From positions 1 to 35,118 of the IMG/VR virus record IMGVR_UViG_3300032116_006658: a stretch of 35,118 bases of DNA; one strand, given 5' to 3'. A program made the position numbers and the translations under genes. The notes under the pieces are model-generated. The model was not told the DNA's origin. It made no database searches and saw only the letters and a list, made by a program, of their open reading frames with translations. The stretch is from a virus. Below are positions 9,101 to 16,195 of this stretch, piece by piece (position 1 is the first letter of the stretch; the number at the start of each line of letters is the position of its first letter).

Positions 9101-11372
9101 AATAAACTCAAGCGGTACGTGGGTTGGAGATCCAACTAATTTACAGGGAGCTCAGGGTACAACCGGATCGCAAGGTCTTCAAGGATCTCAAGGTACGGCT
9201 GCTGTAGACGGATTAGACGGTGCTCAAGGTCTTCAGGGAACTCAAGGCACGACTGGATCACAAGGAACAACAGGAACTCAGGGAGTTCAAGGAACTACTG
9301 GATCTCAAGGTCTTCAGGGATCACAAGGAACTCAGGGTGAACAAGGTATTCAAGGAACTCAAGGTACTACTGGATCTCAAGGTACTACTGGATCTCAAGG
9401 CCTCCAAGGAACTCAGGGTACTACCGGAACTCAAGGTCTTCAGGGAACTCAAGGTACAACTGGAACTCAGGGTACTACCGGAACTCAAGGTATTCAGGGA
9501 ACGATTGGTACCCAAGGTACTACTGGAACACAAGGTATTCAAGGTACTACCGGAGTTCAAGGAACTACTGGATCTCAAGGTCTTCAGGGATCACAAGGAA
9601 CTCAGGGTGAACAAGGTATTCAAGGAACTCAAGGTACTACTGGATCTCAAGGTACTACTGGAACTCAGGGAACTACAGGATCTCAAGGTATTCAGGGAAC
9701 GCAAGGTACAACTGGATCTCAAGGTACGACTGGATCTCAAGGAACTCAAGGACTTCAGGGTGAGCAGGGAACACAAGGTACAACTGGTATTCAAGGTACT
9801 ACCGGTGCGCAAGGTACAACTGGATCTCAAGGTCTTCAGGGAACACAGGGAACTACAGGATCTCAAGGTCTTCAGGGAACACAGGGAACTACAGGAACAC
9901 AAGGTACGACTGGAACTCAGGGAACTACAGGAACTCAGGGAACTACAGGATCTCAAGGTCTTCAGGGAACACAGGGAACTCAGGGTCTTCAAGGTGAGCA
10001 GGGAACTCAGGGTCTTCAGGGTGAGCAGGGAACTCAGGGTCTTCAGGGAACACAGGGAACTCAGGGTCTTCAAGGTACACAAGGAACTCAGGGTCTTCAA
10101 GGTACACAAGGAACTCAGGGTCTTCAGGGTGAGCAGGGAACTCAGGGTCTTCAGGGTGAGCAGGGAACTCAGGGTCTTCAAGGTGAGCAGGGAACTCAGG
10201 GGGCAACTGGTACACAAGGTACAACTGGTACACAAGGTACAACTGGTACACAAGGAACAACCGGTACCCAAGGAACTACTGGATCGCAAGGTATTCAAGG
10301 AACTACCGGAACTCAAGGAACAATCGGTACACAAGGAACAACCGGTACCCAAGGAACTACTGGATCGCAAGGTATTCAAGGAATTACTGGAACTCAGGGT
10401 ACTACCGGTACACAAGGCACGACTGGAACTCAGGGAACTACAGGAACGCAAGGAACAACCGGTACCCAAGGAACAACAGGAACGCAAGGTGCTACTGGAT
10501 CGCAAGGTCTTCAAGGTACGACTGGATCGCAAGGTATTCAAGGAACTACCGGAACTCAAGGAACGTCTGGGACTGGTGCACAAGGTATTTCAGGTGGATC
10601 TACTAGTTGGATCTTAAGAACTACCAATTACACTGCGGTTTCTGGTGATAGAATACTCACGAACACGGCCGGCGGAACATTTACAATTACACTCCCAGCT
10701 ACACCCGCCACAGGAGCGTTCGTTGTAATCGCTGACGCTAACGATTGGTCAGCTATAAATCTAACGGTCGCAAGAAACGGAAGCACTATCGAAGGCATAG
10801 CTGATGATATTACAATGGACGTTAAAGGCTTTTCTGTAGAGTTTGCTTATGACGGTACAACTTGGGAAATATTTACTGCGATTGGTCTTCAAGGAGCGCA
10901 AGGTACAACCGGCTCACAGGGTATACAAGGTCCTACCGGCCCATCTACTACGATCAACGCGGTTGACGTATCAGATGACGATACAGTTTTCCCGGTGTTT
11001 GTAACAGCCGCTGGTTCAAATCAACTCGCAGAAGTTTCTACGACTAGACTATATTTCAATCCTTCGACCGGAGATCTGTCGGCAACTAACTTTAACTCAC
11101 TTTCAGACGTAACATTTAAAGAAAACTTTAAGTCTATCGATAACAGCTTTGATATTCTAGAACAAATAAATACGTATAGTTTCGATTGGAAAGATAACAA
11201 GACAAAGAGCTACGGTGTGATTGCGCAAGAACTAGAAAAGATCATGCCAGAGCTTGTAAAAACAAACGGAAGTGGTTTAAAGACAGTTACATATACTCCA
11301 CTTATTGCAATCTTGATTGAAGCAGTTAAGAAACTAAAAGCTGACGTAGAAAACATAAAGAGAGATAACTAA
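6189..11372 (+). CDS. giant collagen-like tail fibre with S74 intramolecular chaperone
   Basis: This 1727-residue fibre is built from Gly-X-Y blocks and globular inserts. The collagen-like blocks are at about residues 64-145, 264-580, 637-741, 987-1469 and a short one near 1566-1586. X and Y are nearly always Thr, Gln, Leu, Glu, Ser or Ile (GTQ, GLQ, GEQ, GTT), and Pro is almost absent. Inserts lie at about 146-263, 581-636 (Trp-rich, carbohydrate-binding-module-like: GSWVQASYVKDTVAV), 742-986 (with the fibre motif AVTKQYVD) and 1470-1565. The C-terminus from about 1639 (SDVTFKENFKSI ... YGVIAQELEKIMPEL) is a peptidase-S74/endosialidase-type chaperone, which in known fibres drives trimerisation and then cuts itself off. 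It is probably a long adhesion fibre. Many Thr residues could be O-glycosylated (inference). Confidence 0.85.
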   Translation: MTEFLSGMNLSGKVKKTPPTEVSPDRYKYIKLSETEPDLGVPEANNYVLASDTEGNRFWLETSGVQGTTGLQGEQGTQGVEGSQGTQGTLGIQGEQGTQGSQGTQGLRGDQGLQGTLGIQGEQGTQGSQGAQGTFGIQGTDGNFGGASFDYTYSTSIIQSDPGTGRLKFNDADITTAIRMFIDDTDDNGIDIQSFLRTIDDSTSTIKGHFRVSNRTASQRFALYTISSISEEAGFFLVNCGYVSGSVNNFNDNEDIIITFARTGDIGDIGPQGVQGAQGVQGTRGLQGEQGLQGTQGTQGFQGTTGPQGVQGTTGTQGTTGTQGTIGTQGLQGTQGTQGTTGTQGTTGTQGNNGSQGLQGTQGEQGTQGEQGIQGTQGTQGEQGIQGITGTQGFQGTSGFQGIQGTAAIDGAEGSQGTQGLQGTQGTVGSQGLQGEQGTTGTQGFQGTQGLQGEQGTQGLQGNQGEQGLQGTQGEQGLQGNQGEQGLQGTQGTQGIQGEQGTQGTQGLQGEQGTQGLQGEQGTQGLQGEQGTQGTQGLQGTQGEQGTQGTQGLQGTQGTQGTQGTQGLQGEQGIQGLQGIELVLNYIGSWVQASYVKDTVAVSTVDGNTYVSKQVITSVYQDPAVNTTEWELFVLQGTQGLQGEQGTQGLQGEQGTQGLQGEQGTQGLQGEQGTQGLQGEQGTQGLQGEQGTQGLQGEQGTQGLQGEQGTQGLQGEQGTQGLQGDQGLQGNFGIQGIQGSTAGDAATLDGLDSLQFVRSDVSTTMTGGFLTLAQDPSGNLQAVTKQYVDTLVSAAIHYHDPVRVESPISLNAIYDNGISGVGATLTNGGTQLGLIIDGITLSTDNRVLLYQQANTAHNGVYTVTDTGSANTDWVLTRSTDTDSYSPSDSGSIGRGDAFYVLEGNTGAGELYVLTTEGVITFGSTGINFSQISSSQIYKAGAGLELNGVEFSINPDANIIVSGVTIQSIGPVINSSGTWVGDPTNLQGAQGTTGSQGLQGSQGTAAVDGLDGAQGLQGTQGTTGSQGTTGTQGVQGTTGSQGLQGSQGTQGEQGIQGTQGTTGSQGTTGSQGLQGTQGTTGTQGLQGTQGTTGTQGTTGTQGIQGTIGTQGTTGTQGIQGTTGVQGTTGSQGLQGSQGTQGEQGIQGTQGTTGSQGTTGTQGTTGSQGIQGTQGTTGSQGTTGSQGTQGLQGEQGTQGTTGIQGTTGAQGTTGSQGLQGTQGTTGSQGLQGTQGTTGTQGTTGTQGTTGTQGTTGSQGLQGTQGTQGLQGEQGTQGLQGEQGTQGLQGTQGTQGLQGTQGTQGLQGTQGTQGLQGEQGTQGLQGEQGTQGLQGEQGTQGATGTQGTTGTQGTTGTQGTTGTQGTTGSQGIQGTTGTQGTIGTQGTTGTQGTTGSQGIQGITGTQGTTGTQGTTGTQGTTGTQGTTGTQGTTGTQGATGSQGLQGTTGSQGIQGTTGTQGTSGTGAQGISGGSTSWILRTTNYTAVSGDRILTNTAGGTFTITLPATPATGAFVVIADANDWSAINLTVARNGSTIEGIADDITMDVKGFSVEFAYDGTTWEIFTAIGLQGAQGTTGSQGIQGPTGPSTTINAVDVSDDDTVFPVFVTAAGSNQLAEVSTTRLYFNPSTGDLSATNFNSLSDVTFKENFKSIDNSFDILEQINTYSFDWKDNKTKSYGVIAQELEKIMPELVKTNGSGLKTVTYTPLIAILIEAVKKLKADVENIKRDN
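8106..8348 (+). repeat. nine tandem 27-bp units in the collagen gene
   Basis: Nine consecutive near-identical 27-bp units each encode GLQGEQGTQ, followed by a variant (GLQGDQ). Units differ mainly at third codon positions. Gain or loss of a unit keeps the frame. Confidence 0.85.
9282..9662 (+). repeat. 111-bp perfect direct repeat, 270-bp offset
   Basis: Bases 9282-9392 are identical to 9552-9662 by direct comparison. The 270-bp offset is 90 codons or 30 Gly-X-Y triplets, so recombination between copies removes or adds exact collagen triplets. Confidence 0.85.
10245..10383 (+). repeat. 58-bp perfect direct repeat, 81-bp offset
   Basis: Bases 10245-10302 are identical to 10326-10383. The 81-bp offset equals nine Gly-X-Y triplets, again length-changing in frame. 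Confidence 0.8.
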
Positions 11373-11758
11373 TGCCAATATCACTAAAAAATGCTATTTC
11401 TCCTAACGTTGGTGTTGTTAAATCCTGGGTAAAAATAACAAGTAACTACACGGCGCTGAATGGTGATAAACTCATTGCTGATACGTCGGCCGGGTCCTTT
11501 ACGGTGACTATGCCATTTTCACCTTCTCCTGGGCATGCCGTGCAGATTACCGACGGTGGAAGTTGGCTAATAAATAACTTGCTAGTTAACTTTAACGGCG
11601 CGACTATCGAAGGCATAAATGATACACTGTCTGTTAACATACCACAAACAACCGTAGAGTTTGTTTATGACGGCACTACATGGCAATTTATTTCAAATAT
11701 TGGTGCGAGAGGCTCTAGCGATGAAGCTGCAGCTTTCGCTATAGCATTAGGATTCTAA
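11372..11758 (+). CDS. small fibre-domain protein, paralogue of a collagen-fibre insert
   Basis: This 128-residue protein is a stand-alone copy of the domain just before the S74 chaperone in the preceding fibre. Shared elements in order are SNYTALNGDKL / TNYTAVSGDRI, GSFTVTMP / GTFTITLP, GATIEGI / GSTIEGI, and VEFVYDGTTWQF / VEFAYDGTTWEI. Its ATG overlaps the fibre stop (TAATG), so translation is coupled. This domain type occurs in fibre distal regions; the protein may bind the collagen fibre tip or give an alternative tip. It carries no chaperone of its own. The paralogy is seen directly; the role is inferred. Confidence 0.7.
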   Translation: MPISLKNAISPNVGVVKSWVKITSNYTALNGDKLIADTSAGSFTVTMPFSPSPGHAVQITDGGSWLINNLLVNFNGATIEGINDTLSVNIPQTTVEFVYDGTTWQFISNIGARGSSDEAAAFAIALGF

Positions 11759-11768
11759 AGGAAAAATT

Positions 11769-14678
11769 ATGGGTAAGAAGATTATAAGAGATTACGTTTT
11801 TTCTCCTGGCGGTGCTAACGTTGGCACAATAAAAATACCTGGAAGATATACTTTAGATCAGCTTCTGCTAATTACTAACGTTACAGATAATATTATCCTG
11901 TACACATTTGGTAACTCTACATACGGTGGTACTACAGCAACGTTTACTGCCGCAAACGACGCAACTAACTTTCCTACTATCACACAGCGAGAAGATGGGT
12001 TCACAACGATAACATTGGGAGTAAGCACTACTGGTCAGAGTGCTAGTGATTCTCTTCAAATTTTTGTTTACGGTAACGAAAACGCTGCCTCTACTATAAG
12101 ACCTTGGAGTTTTGGTACTGATGCTATCGAAAGAATGCGCGTATCAAATCCCGAATCACTCATCGATGCTGACTTTGAATATGGTCTACAGCCGACAAAA
12201 TGGGCAGGTTATGGAACTGTTCGCGGCTATCCATCCGCTTATGAATTACCGGGTGTTGACTTAGTTGTAACTGCTATTACTACAGATGGTGCTTCAACAA
12301 ATAGTTTAATTACAGTCACTACGTCTGTCGCGCACGGTATCGCTGCGGGACAAGCGATTAATATTTCAGCTCTAAACTCTGGAATTGCAGGATTTAGTAG
12401 AGCTGACGGAACATTTATTGTTAACACAGTGGGTGTACCTAACACTAGCACGCTAACATATTTTGCAAGGGGTGTAGTTGGAACCAATGGACAATCATTA
12501 CTAACAGATGCTACCACACTAAAGCGTGGAGCAATCTATTCAGGCGCTTCGATACCAGTAGCATCAGCAACGAGCAATGGTGCTAACCCGTCAGTAATTA
12601 CTTTAAACTTTACCAACCCACACGGATTAATTCCTGGTACTGCTATCCACTCTATCGTTGCATCTGGTACTCAGGCTGCGCTTGCTTCTGGGCCGTTTGT
12701 TGTTACGAGTGTTCCTAGTTTAACATCATTAACATATACTGCACGAGGTGGCGCTGTTGTTGTGTCTCCAGCGACCGTTACTTTATATGCGTTTACAAAT
12801 TCTACGATTGTTCACAGACCACAGGACGGCGGAGTTATTCTTTCAACTAAAACTCCAACATATGGCGCAACAGTTGCTCGTCAGAGTAAAAGATATTTTC
12901 GTTATCAATCAGGTAAAGGTTTTCTTTGGTCGACTGGAACGTTATTTAGACCAAACTATGATATTCGGAGTATAACTGCTTCCGGAACCACCGTCGGTTC
13001 TACGATTACTGTTACAACTGATGACATTGATCATGGTTTACAGATCGGCGCAGTTATAGAAATAGCAGGATCGACAACTTCTGGGTATAATGGCACATAT
13101 ACAGTAGCATCTATCGTAAGCGACTATCAGTTTACAGTATTAGCGACCAGTGTACTCGGTGCAACTACTGCAGTGTTAAATATCACGCCAAAGGTGTATG
13201 TAATAACATGGGATGGCGCAGCTGTAAGAGCTGGGTTGTTTGACGAACAAAATGGATTATTCTGGGAATATGATGGTAGTATTTTATCTGTAGTAAAAAG
13301 AAATTCTACTGCACAATTAAGTGGAACTCTATCTGTTACGCAAAACTCAAATGCGGTGACTGGCGTAAATACAAGATTTACTCAGCAATTAAAAGCAGGC
13401 GATAGAATCGTTATCCGCGGTATGACTCACCATGTTATACAAGTAGTGAGTGATACTTCTATATTTGTGTCTCCTGATTATAGAGGTATCAATGCTTCTG
13501 GTGTAAAGGGTAACTTAATTCAAGAAACAAGAATTAGGCAGTCGCAGTTCAACATTGATACAATTGACGGAACCGGGCCAAGCGGGTTTAATATTAACCT
13601 AAGTAAGATGCACATGGTCGGTCTACAGTATTCGTGGTACGGCGCTGGCTTTGTTGATTTTATGGTTCGTGGTAGTGATGGTAACTGGGTTTTCGTGCAT
13701 CGTATCAAAAATAACAACGTGAATGATGAAGCTTATATGAGATCTGGTAACCTCCCGGTTCGCTATTCTATCGAAAACGATACTCCAGTAACATCTCTAA
13801 CTTCTACGATCGACAGCTCAGTTACAACAATTCCAGTTGCAGCACTGGAACACTTTCCAACAGCAGGAACATTGTACATAGATAACGAAATTATCAGTTA
13901 CACAGGTAAGTCAGCGGCAAGTGGAGCTGGTAACTTTACCGGTGCGACTCGTGCAGCAACACTCACTCAGTGGCAAGCAGGTACTTCGACTGGATTTACT
14001 GCTGCGGCTGCTGCAAGCCATACGGCCGGCACTGGTGTAATTCTAATAAGTAATACGTGTTCTCCAACTCTAAGTCACTGGGGTTCTGCGTTAATCATGG
14101 ACGGTGGATTTACTAAGGACCGTGGATACATCTTTAACTATCAGAGAGTCGGTTTGAGTCTTACAACCGCGAACCAAACAGCGTTCCTCATTCGTCTTGC
14201 TCCATCCGTTTCAAACAGTCAGGTTGGTGGTCTTGGAGTAAGAGATCTATTGAATCGTTCTCAGCTTCTTCTACAAGCAGTCGGTGTATCTGTTTCAGGT
14301 GGTACAAACCCTGGTGCTTGTATTGTTGAAGGCGTGTTGAATCCTAAGAATTTCTCTTCAGCGACGTGGCTTCCATTAAACGTAGAATCTGCGGGTGGCC
14401 AGCCAAGTCTCGCGCAGGTTGCGACTTCTGTGACTTATAGTGCGGGCACCGTTGCGGTACCAGGTGAACAGGTGTTTGCGTTTGCTGCTCCTTCTACCGC
14501 ATCTGGCGCAGTGAACGATAGACTAGAACTTACGGAACTGAAGGAATTGACTGGTGCTCCACTAGGAGGAGATTTCCAATATCCAGACGGCTCTGACATT
14601 CTTGCGATTAATATTCGTTTAACCGCTGGTACTGGCACGGGTCACGTTCTTCTTCGTTGGTCAGAAGCTCAAGCATAA
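11769..14678 (+). CDS. large virion structural/tail-fibre protein with beta repeats
   Basis: This 969-residue beta-rich protein has a start preceded by AAAGGAAAAA. The N-terminal 125 residues (YVFSPGGANVGTIKIPGRYTLDQLL ...) resemble conserved large virion proteins of marine T4-like phages. Next come three related repeats, from about bases 12261, 12555 and 12963, each with the pattern 'I-T-V-T-T-x-x-x-HGL-x-x-G-x-x-I ... G-T-x-x-V-x-x-V-x-x-x-x-x-x-T-x'. The middle contains FDEQNGLFWEYDG and GDRIVIRGMTHHVIQV. Near residue 690, PVAALEHFPTAGTLYIDNEI is another fibre-type motif. The C-terminal ~150 residues are globular. No catalytic motif is visible. It is probably a second long fibre or a baseplate-attached structural protein. 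Confidence 0.65.
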   Translation: MGKKIIRDYVFSPGGANVGTIKIPGRYTLDQLLLITNVTDNIILYTFGNSTYGGTTATFTAANDATNFPTITQREDGFTTITLGVSTTGQSASDSLQIFVYGNENAASTIRPWSFGTDAIERMRVSNPESLIDADFEYGLQPTKWAGYGTVRGYPSAYELPGVDLVVTAITTDGASTNSLITVTTSVAHGIAAGQAINISALNSGIAGFSRADGTFIVNTVGVPNTSTLTYFARGVVGTNGQSLLTDATTLKRGAIYSGASIPVASATSNGANPSVITLNFTNPHGLIPGTAIHSIVASGTQAALASGPFVVTSVPSLTSLTYTARGGAVVVSPATVTLYAFTNSTIVHRPQDGGVILSTKTPTYGATVARQSKRYFRYQSGKGFLWSTGTLFRPNYDIRSITASGTTVGSTITVTTDDIDHGLQIGAVIEIAGSTTSGYNGTYTVASIVSDYQFTVLATSVLGATTAVLNITPKVYVITWDGAAVRAGLFDEQNGLFWEYDGSILSVVKRNSTAQLSGTLSVTQNSNAVTGVNTRFTQQLKAGDRIVIRGMTHHVIQVVSDTSIFVSPDYRGINASGVKGNLIQETRIRQSQFNIDTIDGTGPSGFNINLSKMHMVGLQYSWYGAGFVDFMVRGSDGNWVFVHRIKNNNVNDEAYMRSGNLPVRYSIENDTPVTSLTSTIDSSVTTIPVAALEHFPTAGTLYIDNEIISYTGKSAASGAGNFTGATRAATLTQWQAGTSTGFTAAAAASHTAGTGVILISNTCSPTLSHWGSALIMDGGFTKDRGYIFNYQRVGLSLTTANQTAFLIRLAPSVSNSQVGGLGVRDLLNRSQLLLQAVGVSVSGGTNPGACIVEGVLNPKNFSSATWLPLNVESAGGQPSLAQVATSVTYSAGTVAVPGEQVFAFAAPSTASGAVNDRLELTELKELTGAPLGGDFQYPDGSDILAINIRLTAGTGTGHVLLRWSEAQA

Positions 14679-14689
14679 GGGATTAAAAT

Positions 14690-15055
14690 ATGGTAGTCTT
14701 AGCAACAGATTTGATTTCAGCTTATTTGCCGCCGGGTCCGGCGGTAGAAGTAGAGACTGGAAACAACGCTAATGGTTTTTACGTGCGTCTTGCTGGCGGA
14801 ACTCAGATGTGCTGGCATACCTTTTCAATAACTCCGTCCGCGTCAAACACACCGACACTAGGGGCATGGACTTTTCCGATAGCATTTGCTGCAGCACCAT
14901 ATGTTCATGTTTCTGTTAACTCTACTGTTCCAGGAACCACAGTTACTGGTTGGTCTTCATCTGGTGCTACTACAACGGCCGTAAACGTGTATATTTCTCG
15001 CGCGAACACTACTGCTACGAGCGTGATTGTATTTGCTATCGGTAGTTGGATTTAA
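14690..15055 (+). CDS. fibre-tip/receptor-binding-like small protein
   Basis: This 121-residue protein has the core MCWHTFSITPSASNT, GAWTFPIAFAAAPYVHVSVN and a closing VIVFAIGSWI. The pattern 'tFPiaFaaaPyV-x-V' followed by Thr/Ser-rich strands and a final 'iGxW' is typical of C-terminal knob domains of phage fibres (gp53-like C-terminal type), where it forms the receptor-binding tip. Here the domain is encoded as a separate polypeptide after two long fibres, which suggests a detachable adhesin. It is the last gene of the fibre block. The family assignment is from memory of the motif and should be tested by profile search. Confidence 0.6.
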   Translation: MVVLATDLISAYLPPGPAVEVETGNNANGFYVRLAGGTQMCWHTFSITPSASNTPTLGAWTFPIAFAAAPYVHVSVNSTVPGTTVTGWSSSGATTTAVNVYISRANTTATSVIVFAIGSWI

Positions 15056-15071
15056 TAGTACCGATTTCATT

Positions 15072-15079
15072 GATAAATA
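15072..15079 (+). promoter_or_regulatory. late promoter, one base off consensus
   Basis: GATAAATA lies in the 74-base gap between the fibre block and the carbohydrate cassette, 50 bases before the ATG at 15130. It probably gives the cassette late expression. Confidence 0.5.
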
Positions 15080-15103
15080 AATGTAGTTGACAGAACTTAC
15101 ATT
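15080..15103 (+). promoter_or_regulatory. leader hairpin
   Basis: aatgtagtt and aacttacatt pair over 9 bp with one bulged T and a GACAG loop, just downstream of the promoter. There is no T-run after it, so a 5' leader structure is more likely than a terminator. Confidence 0.35.
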
Positions 15104-15129
15104 CATATTATGAGGAATTTGATTACATC

Positions 15130-16194
15130 ATGTCATTTTTTGAACACGTCAAAGACGCGCATCAAGTAGAACAAACGTATAGATACGAAACTTCTACAAC
15201 TCTAGCACAACAAGCGTTAACAGATGGTGGAAGTATTCATCCACTGATCGTTCCATCAAAGCTCACCGGCGGCACCGGGCTTATGAACCCGTCAATTCTT
15301 GTTCATAAAGGAAAACTAATAGTTAATGTAAGATGCACTAACTATTTCTTTTATCATTCTGAGAAAAAGAAGTTTATCCATCCATGGGGACCTCTTACAT
15401 ATCTTCACCCAGAAGATGATATGAAGTTGCGCACAGAGAATTTTTATTGTGAGTTGGATGGAAATTATAACATCACTCGAGTAAACCACGTAGACACTTC
15501 AAAACTTGATAAAGAACCGATATGGGAATTCGTTGGTCTTGAGGATGCAAGACTTGTTGAATGGAACGAAAAACTCTACATGACTGGAGTTCGTAGGGAT
15601 ACGAATACGACAGGCCAAGGAAGAATGGAATTATCAGAGATAGAGGTTCTCGATAATGAAGTAATAGAAGTATCTCGCACGCGTATCGGTGCTCCTGGCG
15701 AAGATACATCTTATTGTGAAAAGAACTGGATGCCGGTTCTAGATCAAGATTATACGTACATTAAGTGGTGTAACCCGACAGAAGTAGTTCTTGCTGATAT
15801 AGAAAAAGCCAAGGCAGAAACCGTGTTTTTAGGCGACACTCGAATGTTTAATAGAAATCCAAAGGGATTGACTGAACCTAGAGGCGGTTCACAAGTCATT
15901 TCTTTTGGTGATTACTATATTGCGTTAACTCACGAGGTTGATCTTTTTAAGGGAGAAAAGAAGGTAAAGGACGGAGTGTATCGCCATCGCTTTATCGTAT
16001 GGGATAAGAATTGGAACATTGTGAAGTTCTCTGACGACTTTACTATCATGGGTGGTCATACCGAATTTACATGCGGAATGTGCCATTATAAAGGACGAAT
16101 ACTTATTACGTTTGGGTTTCAAGATAACGCCGCTTATCTACTCGAAGTGCCGTATGCGACTATTGAAAAATTTGTAAATAATGCGAAGGTTTGA
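15130..16194 (+). CDS. beta-propeller, GH130-like carbohydrate-active protein
   Basis: This 354-residue protein has repeated beta-propeller blade elements. NPSILVHKGKLIVNVRCTNY, VGLEDARLVEWNEKLYMTGVRRD, GGSQVISFGDYYIALTHEV and GGHTEFTCGMCHYKGRILITFGFQDN fit five-bladed propellers of the GH130 type, where the 'ED-x-R' strand carries substrate-binding residues. GH130 enzymes are mainly mannoside phosphorylases, and the related GT108 group transfers mannose from GDP-mannose. Catalysis is not proven here. A second copy with an added N-terminal domain follows directly. It is the first gene of the cassette behind a late-type promoter. It probably acts in the cytoplasm on the glycan made by this cassette; no signal peptide is visible. 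Confidence 0.6.
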   Translation: MSFFEHVKDAHQVEQTYRYETSTTLAQQALTDGGSIHPLIVPSKLTGGTGLMNPSILVHKGKLIVNVRCTNYFFYHSEKKKFIHPWGPLTYLHPEDDMKLRTENFYCELDGNYNITRVNHVDTSKLDKEPIWEFVGLEDARLVEWNEKLYMTGVRRDTNTTGQGRMELSEIEVLDNEVIEVSRTRIGAPGEDTSYCEKNWMPVLDQDYTYIKWCNPTEVVLADIEKAKAETVFLGDTRMFNRNPKGLTEPRGGSQVISFGDYYIALTHEVDLFKGEKKVKDGVYRHRFIVWDKNWNIVKFSDDFTIMGGHTEFTCGMCHYKGRILITFGFQDNAAYLLEVPYATIEKFVNNAKV

Positions 16195-16195
16195 T

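Noticed and set aside
9591-10617. Long open frames on both strands within the collagen region (e.g. minus 9591-10583 and plus-frame 9220-10617), also 7260-7956 on the minus strand
   Set aside because: They are by-products of the biased GGT-ACT-CAA type repeats, have low-complexity translations (LKTLSSL, LRVFKV) and lack start signals.
6189-15055. Diversity-generating retroelement or invertible fibre cassette
   Set aside because: No reverse transcriptase, no template repeat and no recombinase gene in the window; the repeats are all direct and in frame.
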